This document shows positions 1-13,245 of a DNA stretch of 64,000 nt, in pieces. Below the pieces are notes generated by a model. That model saw only the letters and a list, made by a program, of their open reading frames with translations. It was not told the DNA's origin and did not search any database. The translations under genes were made by a program, and so were the position numbers. This DNA is from Liolophura sinensis (Eukaryota > Mollusca > Polyplacophora > Chitonida > Chitonidae), in the NCBI RefSeq assembly GCF_032854445.1, contig NW_027018107.1:1-64000 (forward strand), read 5' to 3'. Position 1 is the stretch's first letter. Each line of letters opens with the position of its first letter.

Positions 1-3000
1 CACGTGCCCAGCAACGGCTCTTAATCCATGGAAACCATAGAAATTTGCAATTTTTCAACAGCTGGAGATGCCTGGCCCAATTGCGCATCTTTTGGCACCT
101 TATTTGATGTGGGTCAGTGTTCAATTGTACTTTTTACAGCAGACTGTATCAAGTACCTTGTGTTTTTTTATATACAAATGGTGTGGTTTTTCTACATGTA
201 GATAAAGACATTGAGTTTGTCTTCGACTTAGAAGTAAGGACATTTGCTGGTGTGAGTTAAATGGGCTTGGCCCAAAGATTTGACGTCGTCTGGGCTACCG
301 AAGGGGCACATAACTTATAATAAAAAGTTGAATATAGTAATGACCAGGTCGCGATTGTACATAGTTAATGTAGCCGATTTCAATTCGCAAAAAGACCAGG
401 CAAAAATCCAAAAGTCGAAAAACTGTTCCAATGCTGCTGGTAAGAGGCTAATCCGACGTATTTTGTGACGAGAAATCGAATGGTGCAAACCGCGTTGCTC
501 TCCGACCAATACTTTTGGCTGTAGCCACAAATGAATAATCAATGATGTCAAGATCACGTGCCCAGCAACGGCTCTTACTCCATGGAAACCATGGAAATTT
601 GCAATTTTTCAACAGCTGGAGATGCCTGGCCCAATTGCGCATCCTTTGGCACCTTATTTATGTGGGTCAGTGTTCAATTGTACTTTTCACAGCGGATTGT
701 ATCAAGTACCTTTTGTTTTTTTTATATACAAATGGTGTGGTTTTTTCTACATGTAGATAAAGACATTGAGTTTGTCTTCGACTTAGAAGTAAGACATTTG
801 CTGGGTGAGTTAAATGGGCTTGGCCCAAAGATTTGACGTCGTCTGGGCTACCGAAGGGCACATAACTTATAATGAAAAGTTGAATATAGTAATGACCAGT
901 CGCGATTGTACATAGTTAATGTAGCCGATTTCAATTCGCAAAAAGACCAGGGCAAAAATCCAAAAGCAGAAAAACTGTTCCAATGCTGCTGATAAAGAGG
1001 CTAATCCGACGTATTTTGTGACGAGAAATCGAATGGTGCAAACCGCGTTGCTCTCCGACCAATACTTTTTGGCTGTAGCCACAAATAAATAATCAATGAT
1101 GTCAAGATCACGTGCCCAGCAACGGCTCTTACTCCATGGAAACCATGGAAATTTGCAATTTTTCAACAGCTGGAGATGCCTGGCCCAATTGCGCATCCTT
1201 TGGCACCTTATTGATGTGGGTCAGTGTTCAATTGTACTTTTCACAGCGGATTGTATCAAGTACCTTGTGTTTTTTTTATATACAAATGGTGTGGTTTTTC
1301 TACATGTAGATAAAGACATTGAGTTTGTCTTCGACTTAGAAGTAAGACATTTGCTGGGTGAGTTAAATGGGCTTGGCCCAAAGATTTGACGTCGTCTGGG
1401 CTACCGAAGGGCACATAACTTATAATGAAAAGTTGAATATAGTAATGACCAGTCGCGATTGGTACATAGTTAATGTAGCCGATTTCATTCGCAAAAAGAC
1501 CAGGCAAAAATCCAAAAGCAGAAAAAATGTTCCAATGCTGCTGATAAGAGGCTAATCCGACGTATTTTGTGGACGAGAAATCGAATGGTGCAAACCGCGT
1601 TGCTCTCCGCCCAATCCCAATACTTTGGGTGTAGCCACAAATAAATAATCAATGATGTCAAGATCACGTGCCCAGGCAACGGCTCTTAATCCATGGAAAC
1701 CATAGAAATTTGCAATTTTTCAACAGCTGGAGATGCCTGGCCCAATTGCGCATCTTTTTGGCACCTTATTGATGTGGGGTCAGTGTTCAATTGTACTTTT
1801 TACAGCAGACTGTATCAAGTACCTTGTGTTTTTTTATATACAAATGGTGTGGTTTTTCTACATGTAGATAAAGGACATTGAGTTTGTCTTCGACTTAGAA
1901 GTAAGACATTTGCTGGGTGAGTTAAATGGGCTTGGCCCAAAGATTTGACGTCGTCTGGGCTACCGAAGGGCACATAACTTATAATAAAAAGTTGAATATA
2001 GTAATGACCAGTCGCGATTGTACATAGTTAATGTAGCCGATTTCAATAAGCAAAAAGACCAGGCAAAAAATCCAAAAGTGGAAAAACTGTTCCAATGCTG
2101 CTGGTAAGAGGCTAATCCGACGTGTTTTGTGACAAGAAATCGAATGGTGCAAACCGCGTTGCTCTCCGACCAATACTTTTGGCTGTAGCCACAAATAAAA
2201 AATCAATGATGTCAAGATCACGTGCCCAGCAACGGCTCTTAATCCATGGAAACCATAGAAATTTGCAATTTTTCAACAGCTGGGAGATGCCTGGCCCAAG
2301 TGCGCATCTTTTTGGGCACCTTATTGATGTGGGTCAGTGTTCAATTGTACTTTTTACAGCGGGACTGTATCAAGTACCTTGTGTTTTTTTTTATATACAA
2401 ATGGTGTGGTTTTTCTACATGTAGATAAAGACATTGAGTTTTTCTTCGACTTAGGAGTAAGACATTTGCTGGGTGAGTTAAATGGGCTTGGCCCAAAGAT
2501 TTGACGTCGTCTGGGCTACCGAAGGGCACATAACTTATAATGAAAAGTTGAATATAGTAATGACCATTCGCGATTGTACATAGTTAATGTACCCGATTTC
2601 AATAAGCAAAAAGACCAGGCAAAAATCCAAAAGTCGAAAAACTGTTCCAATGCTGCTGGTAAGAGGCTAATCCGACGTATTTTGTGACGAGAAATCGAAT
2701 GGTGCAAACCGCGTTGCCTCTCCGACCAATACTTTTGGCTGTAAGCCACAAAATGAATAATCAATGATGTCAAGATCACGTGCCCAGCAACGGGCACTTA
2801 CTCCATGGAAAACAAGGAAATTTGCAATTTTTCAACAGCTGGAGATGCCCTGGCCCCAATTGCGCACCCCTTTGGCACCTTATTGATGTGGGTCAGTGTT
2901 CAATTGTACTTTTCACAGCGGATTGTATCAAGTACCTTGTGTTTTTTTTTATATACAAATGGTGTGGTTTTTCTACATGTAGATAAAGACATTGAGTTTG

Positions 3001-5541
3001 TCTTCGACTTAGAAGTAAGACATTTGCTGGGTGAGTTAAATGGGCTTGGCCCAAAGATTTGACGTCGTCTGGGCTACCGAAGGGCACATAACTTATAATG
3101 AAAAGTTTGAATATAGTAATGACCAGTCGCGATTGTACATAGTTAATGTAGCCGATTTCAATTCGCAAAAAGACCAGGCAAAAATCCAAAAGTAGAAAAA
3201 CTGTTCCAATGCTGCTAGTAAGAGGCTAATCCGACGTATTTTGTGACGAGAAATCGAATGGTGCAAACCGCGTTGCTCTCCGACCAATACTTTTGGCTGT
3301 AGCCACAAATGAATAATCAATGATGTCAAGATCACGTGCCCAGCAACGGTTCTTACTCCCATGGAAACCAAGGAAATTTGCAATTTTTCAACAGCTGGAG
3401 ATGCCTGGCCCAATTGCGCATTCTTTGGCACCTTATTGATGTGGGTCAGTGTTCAATTGTACTTTTCACAGCGGATTGTATCAAGTACCTTTTGTTTTTT
3501 TTGATATACAAATGGTGTGGTTTTTCTACATGTAGATAAAGACATTGAGTTTTTCTTCGACTTAGAAGTAAGACATTTGCTGGGTGAGTTAAATGGGCTT
3601 GGCCCCAAAGATTTGACGTCGTCTGGGCTACCGAAGGGCACATAACTTATAATGAAAAGTTGAATATAGTAATGACCAGTCGCGATTGTACATAGTTAAT
3701 GTAGCCGATTTCAATTCGCAAAAAGACCAGGCAAAAATCCAAAAGTCGAAAAACTGTTCCAATGCTGCTGGTAAGAGGCTAATCCGACGTATTTTGTGAC
3801 GAGAAATCGAATGGTGCAAACCGCGTTGCTCTCCGACCAATACTTTTGGCTTTAGCCACAAATGAATAATCAATGATGTCAAGATCACGTTGCCCAGCAA
3901 CGGCTCTTAATCCATGGAAACCATAGAAATTTGCAATTTTTTCAACAGCTGGAGATGCCTGGCCCAATTGCGCATCTTTTGGCACCTTATTGATGTGGGT
4001 CAGTGTTCAATTGTACTTTTTACAGCAGACTGTATCAAGTACCTTGTGTTTTTTTATAAAACAAATGGTGTGGTTTTTCTACATGTAGATAAAGACATTG
4101 AGTTTGTCTTCGACTTAGGAGTAAGACATTTGCTGGGTTGAGTTAAATGGGCTTGGCCCAAAGATTTGACGTCGTCTGGGCTATTGAAGGGCACATAACT
4201 TATAATGAAAAGTTGAATATAGTAATGACCAGTCGCGATTGTACATAGTTAATGTAGCCGATTTCAATTCGCAAAAAGAACAGGCAAAATCGAAAAGTGG
4301 GAAAACTGTTCCAATACTGCTGATAAGAGACTAATCCGACGTATTTGTGACGAGAAATCGAATGGTGCAAACCACGTTGCTCTCCGACCAATACTTTTGG
4401 CTGTAGCCACAAATGAATAATCAATGATGTCAAGATCACGTGCCCAGCAACGGTTCTTACTCCATGGAAACCAAGGAAATTTGCAATTTTTCAACAGCTG
4501 GAGATGCCTGGCCCAATTGAGCACCCCTTTGGCACCTTATTGATGTGGGTCAGTGTTCAATTGTACTTTTCACAGCGGATTGTATCAAGTACCTTGTGTT
4601 TTTTTTTTATATACAAATGGTGTGGTTTTTCTACATGTAGATAAAGACATTGAGTTTGTCTTCGACTTAGAAGTAAGACATTTGCTGGGTGAGTTAAATG
4701 GGCTTGGCCCAAAGATTTGACGTCGTCTGGGCTACCGAAGGGCACATAACTTATAATGAAAAGTTGAATATAGTAATGACCAGTCGCGATTGTACATAGT
4801 TAATGTAGCCGATTTCAATTCGCAAAAAGACCAGGCAAAAATCCAAAAGTCGAAAAACTGTTCCAATGCTGCTAGTAAGAGGCTAATCCGACGTATTTTG
4901 TGACGAGAAATCGAATGGTGCAAACCGCGTTGCTCTCCGACCAATACTTTTGGCTGTAGCCACAAATGAATAATCAATGATGTCAAGATCACGTGCCCAG
5001 CAACGGTTCTTACTCATGGAAACCAAGGAAATTTGCAATTTTTCAACAGCTGGAGATGCCTGGCCCAATTGCGCATTCTTTGGCACCTTATTGATGTGGG
5101 TCCAGTGTTCAATTGTACTTTTCACAGCGGATTGTATCAAGTACCTTTTGTTTTTTTTGATATACAAATGGTGTGGTTTTTTCTACATGTAGATAAAGAC
5201 ATTGAGTTTTTCTTCGACTTAGAAGTAAGACATTTGCTGGGTGAGTTAAATGGGCTTGGCCCAAAGATTTGACGTCGTCTGGGCTACCGAAGGGCACATA
5301 ACTTATAATGAAAAGTTGAATATAGTAATGACCAGTCGCGATTGTACATAGTTAATGTAGCCGATTTCAATAAGCAAAAAGAACAGGCAAAAATCGAAAA
5401 GTGGGAAAACTGTTCCAATGCTGCTGCTAAGAGGCTAATCCGACGTATTTTGTGACGAGAAATCGAATGGTGCAAACCGCGTTGCTCTCCGACCAATACT
5501 TTTGGCTGTAGCCACAAATGAATAATCAATGATGTCAAGAT
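1..5541. repeat. Monomers 1-10, left segment with many private indels
   Basis: Ten monomers start at 1, 555, 1109, 1665, 2219, 2777, 3333, 3886, 4437 and 4990. Their spacings (551-558 bp, mostly 553-558) exceed the 549-551 seen later. The excess comes from one-base insertions that are mostly unique to one copy and often extend a short homopolymer: for example the extra G in GAAGGGGCAC near 300, in GGTCGCG near 347 and in CCCAGGCAAC near 1673, and the several extra bases around 2282-2350. Unit 3 also has about five extra bases around 1608-1625. Underneath, the monomers belong to the same families as the rest of the array. The pattern looks more like an imperfect consensus or a contig edge than like biology, but true older divergence cannot be excluded. 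Confidence 0.93.
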
Positions 5542-7193
5542 CACGTGCCCAGCAACGGCTCTTAATCCATGGAAACCATAGAAATTTGCAATTTTTTAAC
5601 AGCTGGAGATGCCTGGCCCAATTGCGCATCTTTTGGCACCTTATTGATGTGGGTCAGTGTTCAATTGTACTTTTTACAGCAGACTGTATCAAGTACCTTG
5701 TGTTTTTTTTTATAACAAATGGTGTGGTTTTTCTACATGTAGATAAAGACATTGAGTTTGTCTTCGACTTAGGAGTAAGACATTTGCTGGGTGAGTTAAA
5801 TGGGCTTGGCCCAAAGATTTGACGTCGTCTGGGCTACCGAAGGTCACATAACTAATAATGAAAAGTTGAATATAGTAATGACCAGTCGCGATTGTACATA
5901 GTTAATGTAGCCGATTTCAATAAGCAAAAAGAACAGGCAAAAATCGAAAAGTGGGAAAACTGTTCCAATACTGCTGGTAAGAGACTAATCCGACGTATTT
6001 TGTGACGAGAAATCGAATGGTGCAAACCACGTTGCTCTCCGACCAATACTTTTGGCTGTAGCCACAAATGAATAATCAATGATGTCAAGATCACGTGCCC
6101 AGCAACGGCTCTTACTCCATGGAAACCAAGGAAATTTGCAATTTTTCAACAGCTGGAGATGCCTGGCCCAATTGCGCACCCTTTGGCACCTTATTGATGT
6201 GGGTCAGTGTTCAATTGTACTTTTCACAGCCGATTGTATCAAGTACCTTGTGTTTTTTTTTATATACAAATGGTGTGGTTTTTCTACATGTAGATAAAGA
6301 CATTGAGTTTGTCTTCGACTTAGAAGTAAGACATTTGCTGGGTGAGTTAAATGGGCTTGGCCCAAAGATTTGACGTCGTCTGGGCTACCGAAGGTCACAT
6401 AACTTATAATGAAAAGTTGAATATAGTAATGACCAGTCGCGATTGTACATAGTTAATGTAGCCGATTTCAATTCGCAAAAAGACCAGGCAAAAATCCAAA
6501 AGTAGAAAAACTGTTCCAATGCTGCTAGTAAGAGGCTAATCCGACGTATTTTGTGACGAGAAATCGAATGGTGCAAACCGCGTTGCTCTCCGACCAATAC
6601 TTTTGGCTGTAGCCACAAATGAATAATCAATGATGTCAAGATCACGTGCCCAGCAACGGTTCTTACTCCATGGAAACCAAGGAAATTTGCAATTTTTCAA
6701 CAGCTGGAGATGCCTGGCCCAATTGCGCATTCTTTGGCACCTTATTGATGTGGGTCAGTGTTCAATTGTACTTTTCACAGCGGATTGTATCAAGTACCTT
6801 TTGTTTTTTTTGATATACAAATGGTGTGGTTTTTCTACATGTAGATAAAGACATTGAGTTTTTCTTCGACTTAGAAGTAAGACATTTGCTGGGTGAGTTA
6901 AATGGGCTTGGCCCAAAGATTTGACGTCGTCTGGGCTACCGAAGGGCACATAACTTATAATGAAAAGTTGAATATAGTAATGACCAGTCGCGATTGTACA
7001 CAGTTAATGTAGCCGATTTCAATTCGCAAAAAGACCAGGCAAAAATCCAAAAGTCGAAAAACTGTTCCAATGCTGCTGGTAAGAGGCTAATCCGACGTAT
7101 TTTGTGACGAGAAATCGAATGGTGCAAACCGCGTTGCTCTCCGACCAATACTTTGGGCTGTAGCCACAAATGAATAATCAATGATGTCAAGAT
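5542..7193. repeat. Three-monomer higher-order block A, copy 1
   Basis: Monomers 11-13 start at 5542, 6092 and 6643. The order is a CTTAATCC/CATAG monomer with a TAAGC...AGTGGG tail, then a CTTACTCC monomer with CACCC and an AGTAG tail, then a TTCTTACTCC/CATTC monomer with a GATATAC T-run edge and an AGTCG tail. The same three families follow in the same order at 8843 and 11044. The first carries the rare AATACTGCTGG and ACCACGTTG variants shared only with its counterparts and with a unit near 4.3 kb. GAAGGTCAC replaces GAAGGGCAC in the first two monomers, which links this copy most closely to copy 2. Confidence 0.93.
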
Positions 7194-8842
7194 CACGTGC
7201 CCAGCAACGGCTCTTAATCCATGGAAACCATAGAAATTTGCAATTTTTCAACAGCTGGAGATGCCTGGCCCAATTGCGCATCTTTTGGCACCTTATTGAT
7301 GTGGGTCAGTGTTCAATTGTACTTTTTACAGCAGACTGTATCAAGTACCTTGTGTTTTTTTTATAAACAAATGGTGTGGTTTTTCTACATGTAGATAAAG
7401 ACATTGAGTTTGTCTTCGACTTAGGAGTAAGACATTTGCTGGGTGAGTTAAATGGGCTTGGCCCAAAGATTTGACGTCGTCTGGGCTACCGAAGGGCACA
7501 TAACTTATAATGAAAAGTTGAATATAGTAATGACCAGTCGCGATTGTACATAGTTAATGTAGCCGATTTCAATAAGCAAAAAGAACAGGCAAAAATCGAA
7601 AAGTGGGAAAACTGTTCCAATGCTGCTGGTAAGAGGCTAATCCGACGTATTTTGTGACGAGAAATCGAATGGTGCAAACCGCGTTGCTCTCCGACTAATA
7701 CTTTTGGCTGTAGCCACAAATGAATAATCAATGATGTCAAGATCACGTGCCCAGCAACGGCTCTTACTCCATGGAAACCATAGAAATTTGCAATTTTTCA
7801 ACAGCTGGAGATGCCTGGCCCAATTGCGCATCCTTTGGCACCTTATTGATGTGGGTCAGTGTTCAATTGTACTTTTCACAGCGGATTGTAGCAAGTACCT
7901 TGTGTTTTTTTATATACAAATGGTGTGGTTTTTCTACATGTAGATAAAGAAATTGAGTTTGTCTTCGACTTAGAAGTAAGACATTTGCTGGGTGAGTTAA
8001 ATGGGCTTGGCCCAAAGATTTGACGTCGTCTGGGCTACCGAAGGGCACATAACTTATAATGAAAAGTTGAATATAGTAATGACCAGTCGCGATTGTACAT
8101 AGTTAATGTAGCCGATTTCAATTCGCAAAAAGACCAGGCAAAAATCCAAAAGTAGAAAAACTGTTCCAATGCTGCTGGTAAGAGGCTAATCCGACGTATT
8201 TTGTGACGAGAAATCGAATGGTGCAAACCGCGTTGCTCTCCGACCAATACTTTTGGCTGTAGCCACAAATAAATAATCAATGATGTCAAGATCACGTGCC
8301 CAGCAACGGTTCTTACTCCATGGAAACCAAGGAAATTTGCAATTTTTCAACAGCTGGAGATGCCTGGCCCAATTGCGCATTCTTTGGCACCTTATTGATG
8401 TGGGTCAGTGTTCAATTGTACTTTTCACAGCGGATTGTAGCAAGTACCTTGTGTTTTTTTTATATACAAATGGTGTGGTTTTTCTACATGTAGATAAAGA
8501 CATTGAGTTTGTCTTCGACTTAGAAGTAAGACATTTGCTGGGTGAGTTAAATGGGCTTGGCCCAAAGATTTGACGTCGTCTGGGCTACCGAAGGGCACAT
8601 AACTTATAATGAAAAGTTGAATATAGTAATGACCAGTCGCGATTGTACATAGTTAATGTAGCCGATTTCAATTCGCAAAAAGACCAGGCAAATATCCAAA
8701 AGCAGAAAAACTGTTCCAATGCTGCTGATAAGAGGCTAATCCGACGTATTTTGTGACGAGAAATCGAATGGTGCAAACCGCGTTGCTCTCCGACCAATAC
8801 TTTTGGCTGTAGCCACAAATGAATAATCAATGATGTCAAGAT
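7194..8842. repeat. Monomers 14-16 between block A copies
   Basis: Monomers start at 7194, 7744 and 8293. Monomer 14 is a CTTAATCC/CATAG unit with a TAAGC...AGTGGG tail. Monomer 15 has CTTACTCC/CATAG, CATCC and GTAGCAAG, with a seven-T run and 549 bp. Monomer 16 is a TTCTTACTCC unit whose second half switches to GTAGCAAG and an AGCAG/CTGATA tail. Together with monomers 11-13 this makes a six-monomer stretch. Block A recurs 3301 bp later, but these three monomers are not repeated in full there. Confidence 0.92.
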
Positions 8843-10494
8843 CACGTGCCCAGCAACGGCTCTTAATCCATGGAAACCATAGAAATTTGCAATTTTTCAA
8901 CAGCTGGAGATGCCTGGCCCAATTGCGCATCTTTTGGCACCTTATTGATGTGGGTCAGTGTTCAATTGTACTTTTTACAGCAGACTGTATCAAGTACCTT
9001 GTGTTTTTTTTATAAACAAATGGTGTGGTTTTTCTACATGTAGATAAAGACATTGAGTTTGTCTTCGACTTAGGAGTAAGACATTTGCTGGGTGAGTTAA
9101 ATGGGCTTGGCCCAAAGATTTGACGTCGTCTGGGCTACCGAAGGTCACATAACTAATAATGAAAAGTTGAATATAGTAATGACCAGTCGCGATTGTACAT
9201 AGTTAATGTAGCCGATTTCAATAAGCAAAAAGAACAGGCAAAAATCGAAAAGTGGGAAAACTGTTCCAATACTGCTGGTAAGAGACTAATCCGACGTATT
9301 TTGTGACGAGAAATCGAATGGTGCAAACCACGTTGCTCTCCGACCAATACTTTTGGCTGTAGCCACAAATGAATAATCAATGATGTCAAGATCACGTGCC
9401 CAGCAACGGCTCTTACTCCATGGAAACCAAGGAAATTTGCAATTTTTCAACAGCTGGAGATGCCTGGCCCAATTGCGCACCCTTTGGCACCTTATTGATG
9501 TGGGTCAGTGTTCAATTGTACTTTTCACAGCCGATTGTATCAAGTACCTTGTGTTTTTTTTTATATACAAATGGTGTGGTTTTTCTACATGTAGATAAAG
9601 ACATTGAGTTTGTCTTCGACTTAGAAGTAAGACATTTGCTGGGTGAGTTATATGGGCTTGGCCCAAAGATTTGACGTCGTCTGGGCTACCGAAGGTCACA
9701 TAACTTATAATGAAAAGTTGAATATAGTAATGACCAGTCGCGATTGTACATAGTTAATGTAGCCGATTTCAATTCGCAAAAAGACCAGGCAAAAATCCAA
9801 AAGTAGAAAAACTGTTCCAATGCTGCTAGTAAGAGGCTAATCCGACGTATTTTGTGACGAGAAATCGAATGGTGCAAACCGCGTTGCTCTCCGACCAATA
9901 CTTTTGGCTGTAGCCACAAATGAATAATCAATGATGTCAAGATCACGTGCCCAGCAACGGTTCTTACTCCATGGAAACCAAGGAAATTTGCAATTTTTCA
10001 ACAGCTGGAGATGCCTGGCCCAATTGCGCATTCTTTGGCACCTTATTGATGTGGGTCAGTGTTCAATTGTACTTTTCACAGCGGATTGTATCAAGTACCT
10101 TTTGTTTTTTTTGATATACAAATGGTGTGGTTTTTCTACATGTAGATAAAGACATTGAGTTTTTCTTCGACTTAGAAGTAAGACATTTGCTGGGTGAGTT
10201 AAATGGGCTTGGCCCAAAGATTTGACGTCGTCTGGGCTACCGAAGGGCACATAACTTATAATGAAAAGTTGAATATAGTAATGACCAGTCGCGATTGTAC
10301 ATAGTTAATGTAGCCGATTTCAATTCGCAAAAAGACCAGGCAAAAATCCAAAAGTCGAAAAACTGTTCCAATGCTGCTGGTAAGAGGCTAATCCGACGTA
10401 TTTTGTGACGAGAAATCGAATGGTGCAAACCGCGTTGCTCTCCGACCAATACTTTTGGCTGTAGCCACAAATGAATAATCAATGATGTCAAGAT
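8843..10494. repeat. Three-monomer higher-order block A, copy 2
   Basis: Monomers 17-19 start at 8843, 9393 and 9944. They match monomers 11-13 family by family at an offset of 3301 bp, including the GAAGGTCAC, AATACTGCTGG and ACCACGTTG variants. A visible private difference is AGTTATATGGG near 9647 where other copies have AGTTAAATGGG. The pairing implies one duplication event of about six monomers that was later edited. Confidence 0.93.
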
Positions 10495-11043
10495 CACGTG
10501 CCCAGCAACGGCTCTTAATCCATGGAAACCATAGAAATTTGCAATTTTTCAACAGCTGGAGATGCCTGGCCCAATTGCGCATCCTTTGGCACCTTATTGA
10601 TGTGGGTCAGTGTTCAATTGTACTTTTCACAGCGGATTGTAGCAAGTACCTTGTGTTTTTTTATATACAAATGGTGTGGTTTTTCTACATGTAGATAAAG
10701 ACATTGAGTTTGTCTTCGACTTAGAAGTAAGACATTTGCTGGGTGAGTTAAATGGGCTTGGCCCAAAGATTTGACGTCGTCTGGGCTACCGAAGGGCACA
10801 TAACTTATAATGAAAAGTTGAATATAGTAATGACCAGTCGCGATTGTACATAGTTAATGTAGCCGATTTCAATTCGCAAAAAGACCAGGCAAAAATCCAA
10901 AAGTAGAAAAACTGTTCCAATGCTGCTGGTAAGAGGCTAATCCGACGTATTTTGTGACGAGAAATCGAATGGTGCAAACCGCGTTGCTCTCCGACCAATA
11001 CTTTTGGCTGTAGCCACAAATAAATAATCAATGATGTCAAGAT
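10495..11043. repeat. Monomer 20, apparent recombinant of monomer 14 and 15 types
   Basis: This 549 bp unit begins like monomer 14 (CTTAATCC with CATAG). It then continues like monomer 15 (CATCC, TTTTCACAGCGG, GTAGCAAG, seven-T run, AGTAG tail, CAAATAAATAATC end). It occupies the place where two units, equivalents of 14 and 15, would be expected if the preceding block had been copied intact. The simplest reading is an unequal crossover in the first fifth of the monomer that removed one repeat length. The join itself leaves no extra bases. Confidence 0.85.
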
Positions 11044-12695
11044 CACGTGCCCAGCAACGGCTCTTAATCCATGGAAACCATAGAAATTTGCAATTTTTCA
11101 ACAGCTGGAGATGCCTGGCCCAATTGCGCATCTTTTGGCACCTTATTGATGTGGGTCAGTGTTCAATTGTACTTTTTACAGCAGACTGTATCAAGTACCT
11201 TGTGTTTTTTTTATAAACAAATGGTGTGGTTTTTCTACATGTAGATAAAGACATTGAGTTTGTCTTCGACTTAGGAGTAAGACATTTGCTGGGTGAGTTA
11301 AATGGGCTTGGCCCAAAGATTTGACGTCGTCTGGGCTACCGAAGGGCACATAACTTATAATGAAAAGTTGAATATAGTAATGACCAGTCGCGATTGTACA
11401 TAGTTAATGTAGCCGATTTCAATAAGCAAAAAGAACAGGCAAAAATCGAAAAGTGGGAAAACTGTTCCAATACTGCTGGTAAGAGACTAATCCGACGTAT
11501 TTTGTGACGAGAAATCGAATGGTGCAAACCACGTTGCTCTCCGACCAATACTTTTGGCTGTAGCCACAAATGAATAATCAATGATGTCAAGATCACGTGC
11601 CCAGCAACGGCTCTTACTCCATTGAAACCAAGGAAATTTGCAATTTTTCAACAGCTGGAGATGCCTGGCCCAATTGCGCACCCTTTGGCACCTTATTGAT
11701 GTGGGTCAGTGTTCAATTGTACTTTTCACAGCCGATTGTATCAAGTACCTTGTGTTTTTTTTTATATACAAATGGTGTGGTTTTTCTACATGTAGATAAA
11801 GACATTGAGTTTGTCTTCGACTTAGAAGTAAGACATTTGCTGGGTGAGTTAAATGGGCTTGGCCCAAAGATTTGACGTCGTCTGGGCTACCGAAGGGCAC
11901 ATAACTTATAATGAAAAGTTGAATATAGTAATGACCAGTCGCGATTGTACATAGTTAATGTAGCCGATTTCAATTCGCAAAAAGACCAGGCAAAAATCCA
12001 AAAGTAGAAAAACTGTTCCAATGCTGCTAGTAAGAGGCTAATCCGACGTATTTTGTGACGAGAAATCGAATGGTGCAAACCGCGTTGCTCTCCGACCAAT
12101 ACTTTTGGCTGTAGCCACAAATGAATAATCAATGATGTCAAGATCACGTGCCCAGCAACGGTTCTTACTCCATGGAAACCAAGGAAATTTGCAATTTTTC
12201 AACAGCTGGAGATGCCTGGCCCAATTGCGCATTCTTTGGCACCTTATTGATGTGGGTCAGTGTTCAATTGTACTTTTCACAGCGGATTGTATCAAGTACC
12301 TTTTGTTTTTTTTGATATACAAATGGTGTGGTTTTTCTACATGTAGATAAAGACATTGAGTTTTTCTTCGACTTAGAAGTAAGACATTTGCTGGGTGAGT
12401 TAAATGGGCTTGGCCCAAAGATTTGACGTCGTCTGGGCTACCGAAGGGCACATAACTTATAATGAAAAGTTGAATATAGTAATGACCAGTCGCGATTGTA
12501 CATAGTTAATGTAGCCGATTTCAATTCGCAAAAAGACCAGGCAAAAATCCAAAAGTCGAAAAACTGTTCCAATGCTGCTGGTAAGAGGCTAATCCGACGT
12601 ATTTTGTGACGAGAAATCGAATGGTGCAAACCGCGTTGCTCTCCGACCAATACTTTTGGCTGTAGCCACAAATGAATAATCAATGATGTCAAGAT
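11044..12695. repeat. Three-monomer higher-order block A, copy 3
   Basis: Monomers 21-23 start at 11044, 11594 and 12145, which is 2201 bp (four units) after copy 2. The family order and the rare AATACTGCTGG and ACCACGTTG variants are kept. GAAGGGCAC is present here where copies 1 and 2 have GAAGGTCAC. The middle monomer has a private CCATTGAAACC that breaks the usual CCATGG. Confidence 0.93.
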
Positions 12696-13245
12696 CACGT
12701 GCCCAGCAACGGCTCTTAATCCATGGAAACCATAGAAATTTGCAATTTTTCAACAGCTGGAGATGCCTGGCCCAATTGCGCATCTTTTGGCACCTTATTG
12801 ATGTGGGTCAGTGTTCAATTGTACTTTTTACAGCAGACTGTATCAAGTACCTTGTGTTTTTTTTATAAACAAATGGTGTGGTTTTTCTACATGTAGATAA
12901 AGACATTGAGTTTGTCTTCGACTTAGGAGTAAGACATTTGCTGGGTGAGTTAAATGGGCTTGGCCCAAAGATTTGACGTCGTCTGGGCTACCGAAGGGCA
13001 CATAACTTATAATGAAAAGTTGAATATAGTAATGACCAGTCGCGATTGTACATAGTTAATGTAGCCGATTTCAATAAGCAAAAAGAACAGGCAAAAATCC
13101 AAAAGTGGGAAAACTGTTCCAATGCTGCTGGTAAGAGGCTAATCCGACGTATTTTGTGACGAGAAATCGAATGGTGCAAACCGCGTTGCTCTCCGACCAA
13201 TACTTTTGGCTGTAGCCACAAATGAATAATCAATGATGTCAAGAT
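12696..13245. repeat. Monomer 24, linker unit
   Basis: A 550 bp CTTAATCC/CATAG monomer with an eight-T run, ATAAACAAATGG, GGAGTAAG and a TAAGC...AGTGGG tail. It is the counterpart of monomer 14 and separates block A from the tandem pair of block B. Its tail carries AATCCAAAAG where monomer 14 has AATCGAAAAG. Confidence 0.92.
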
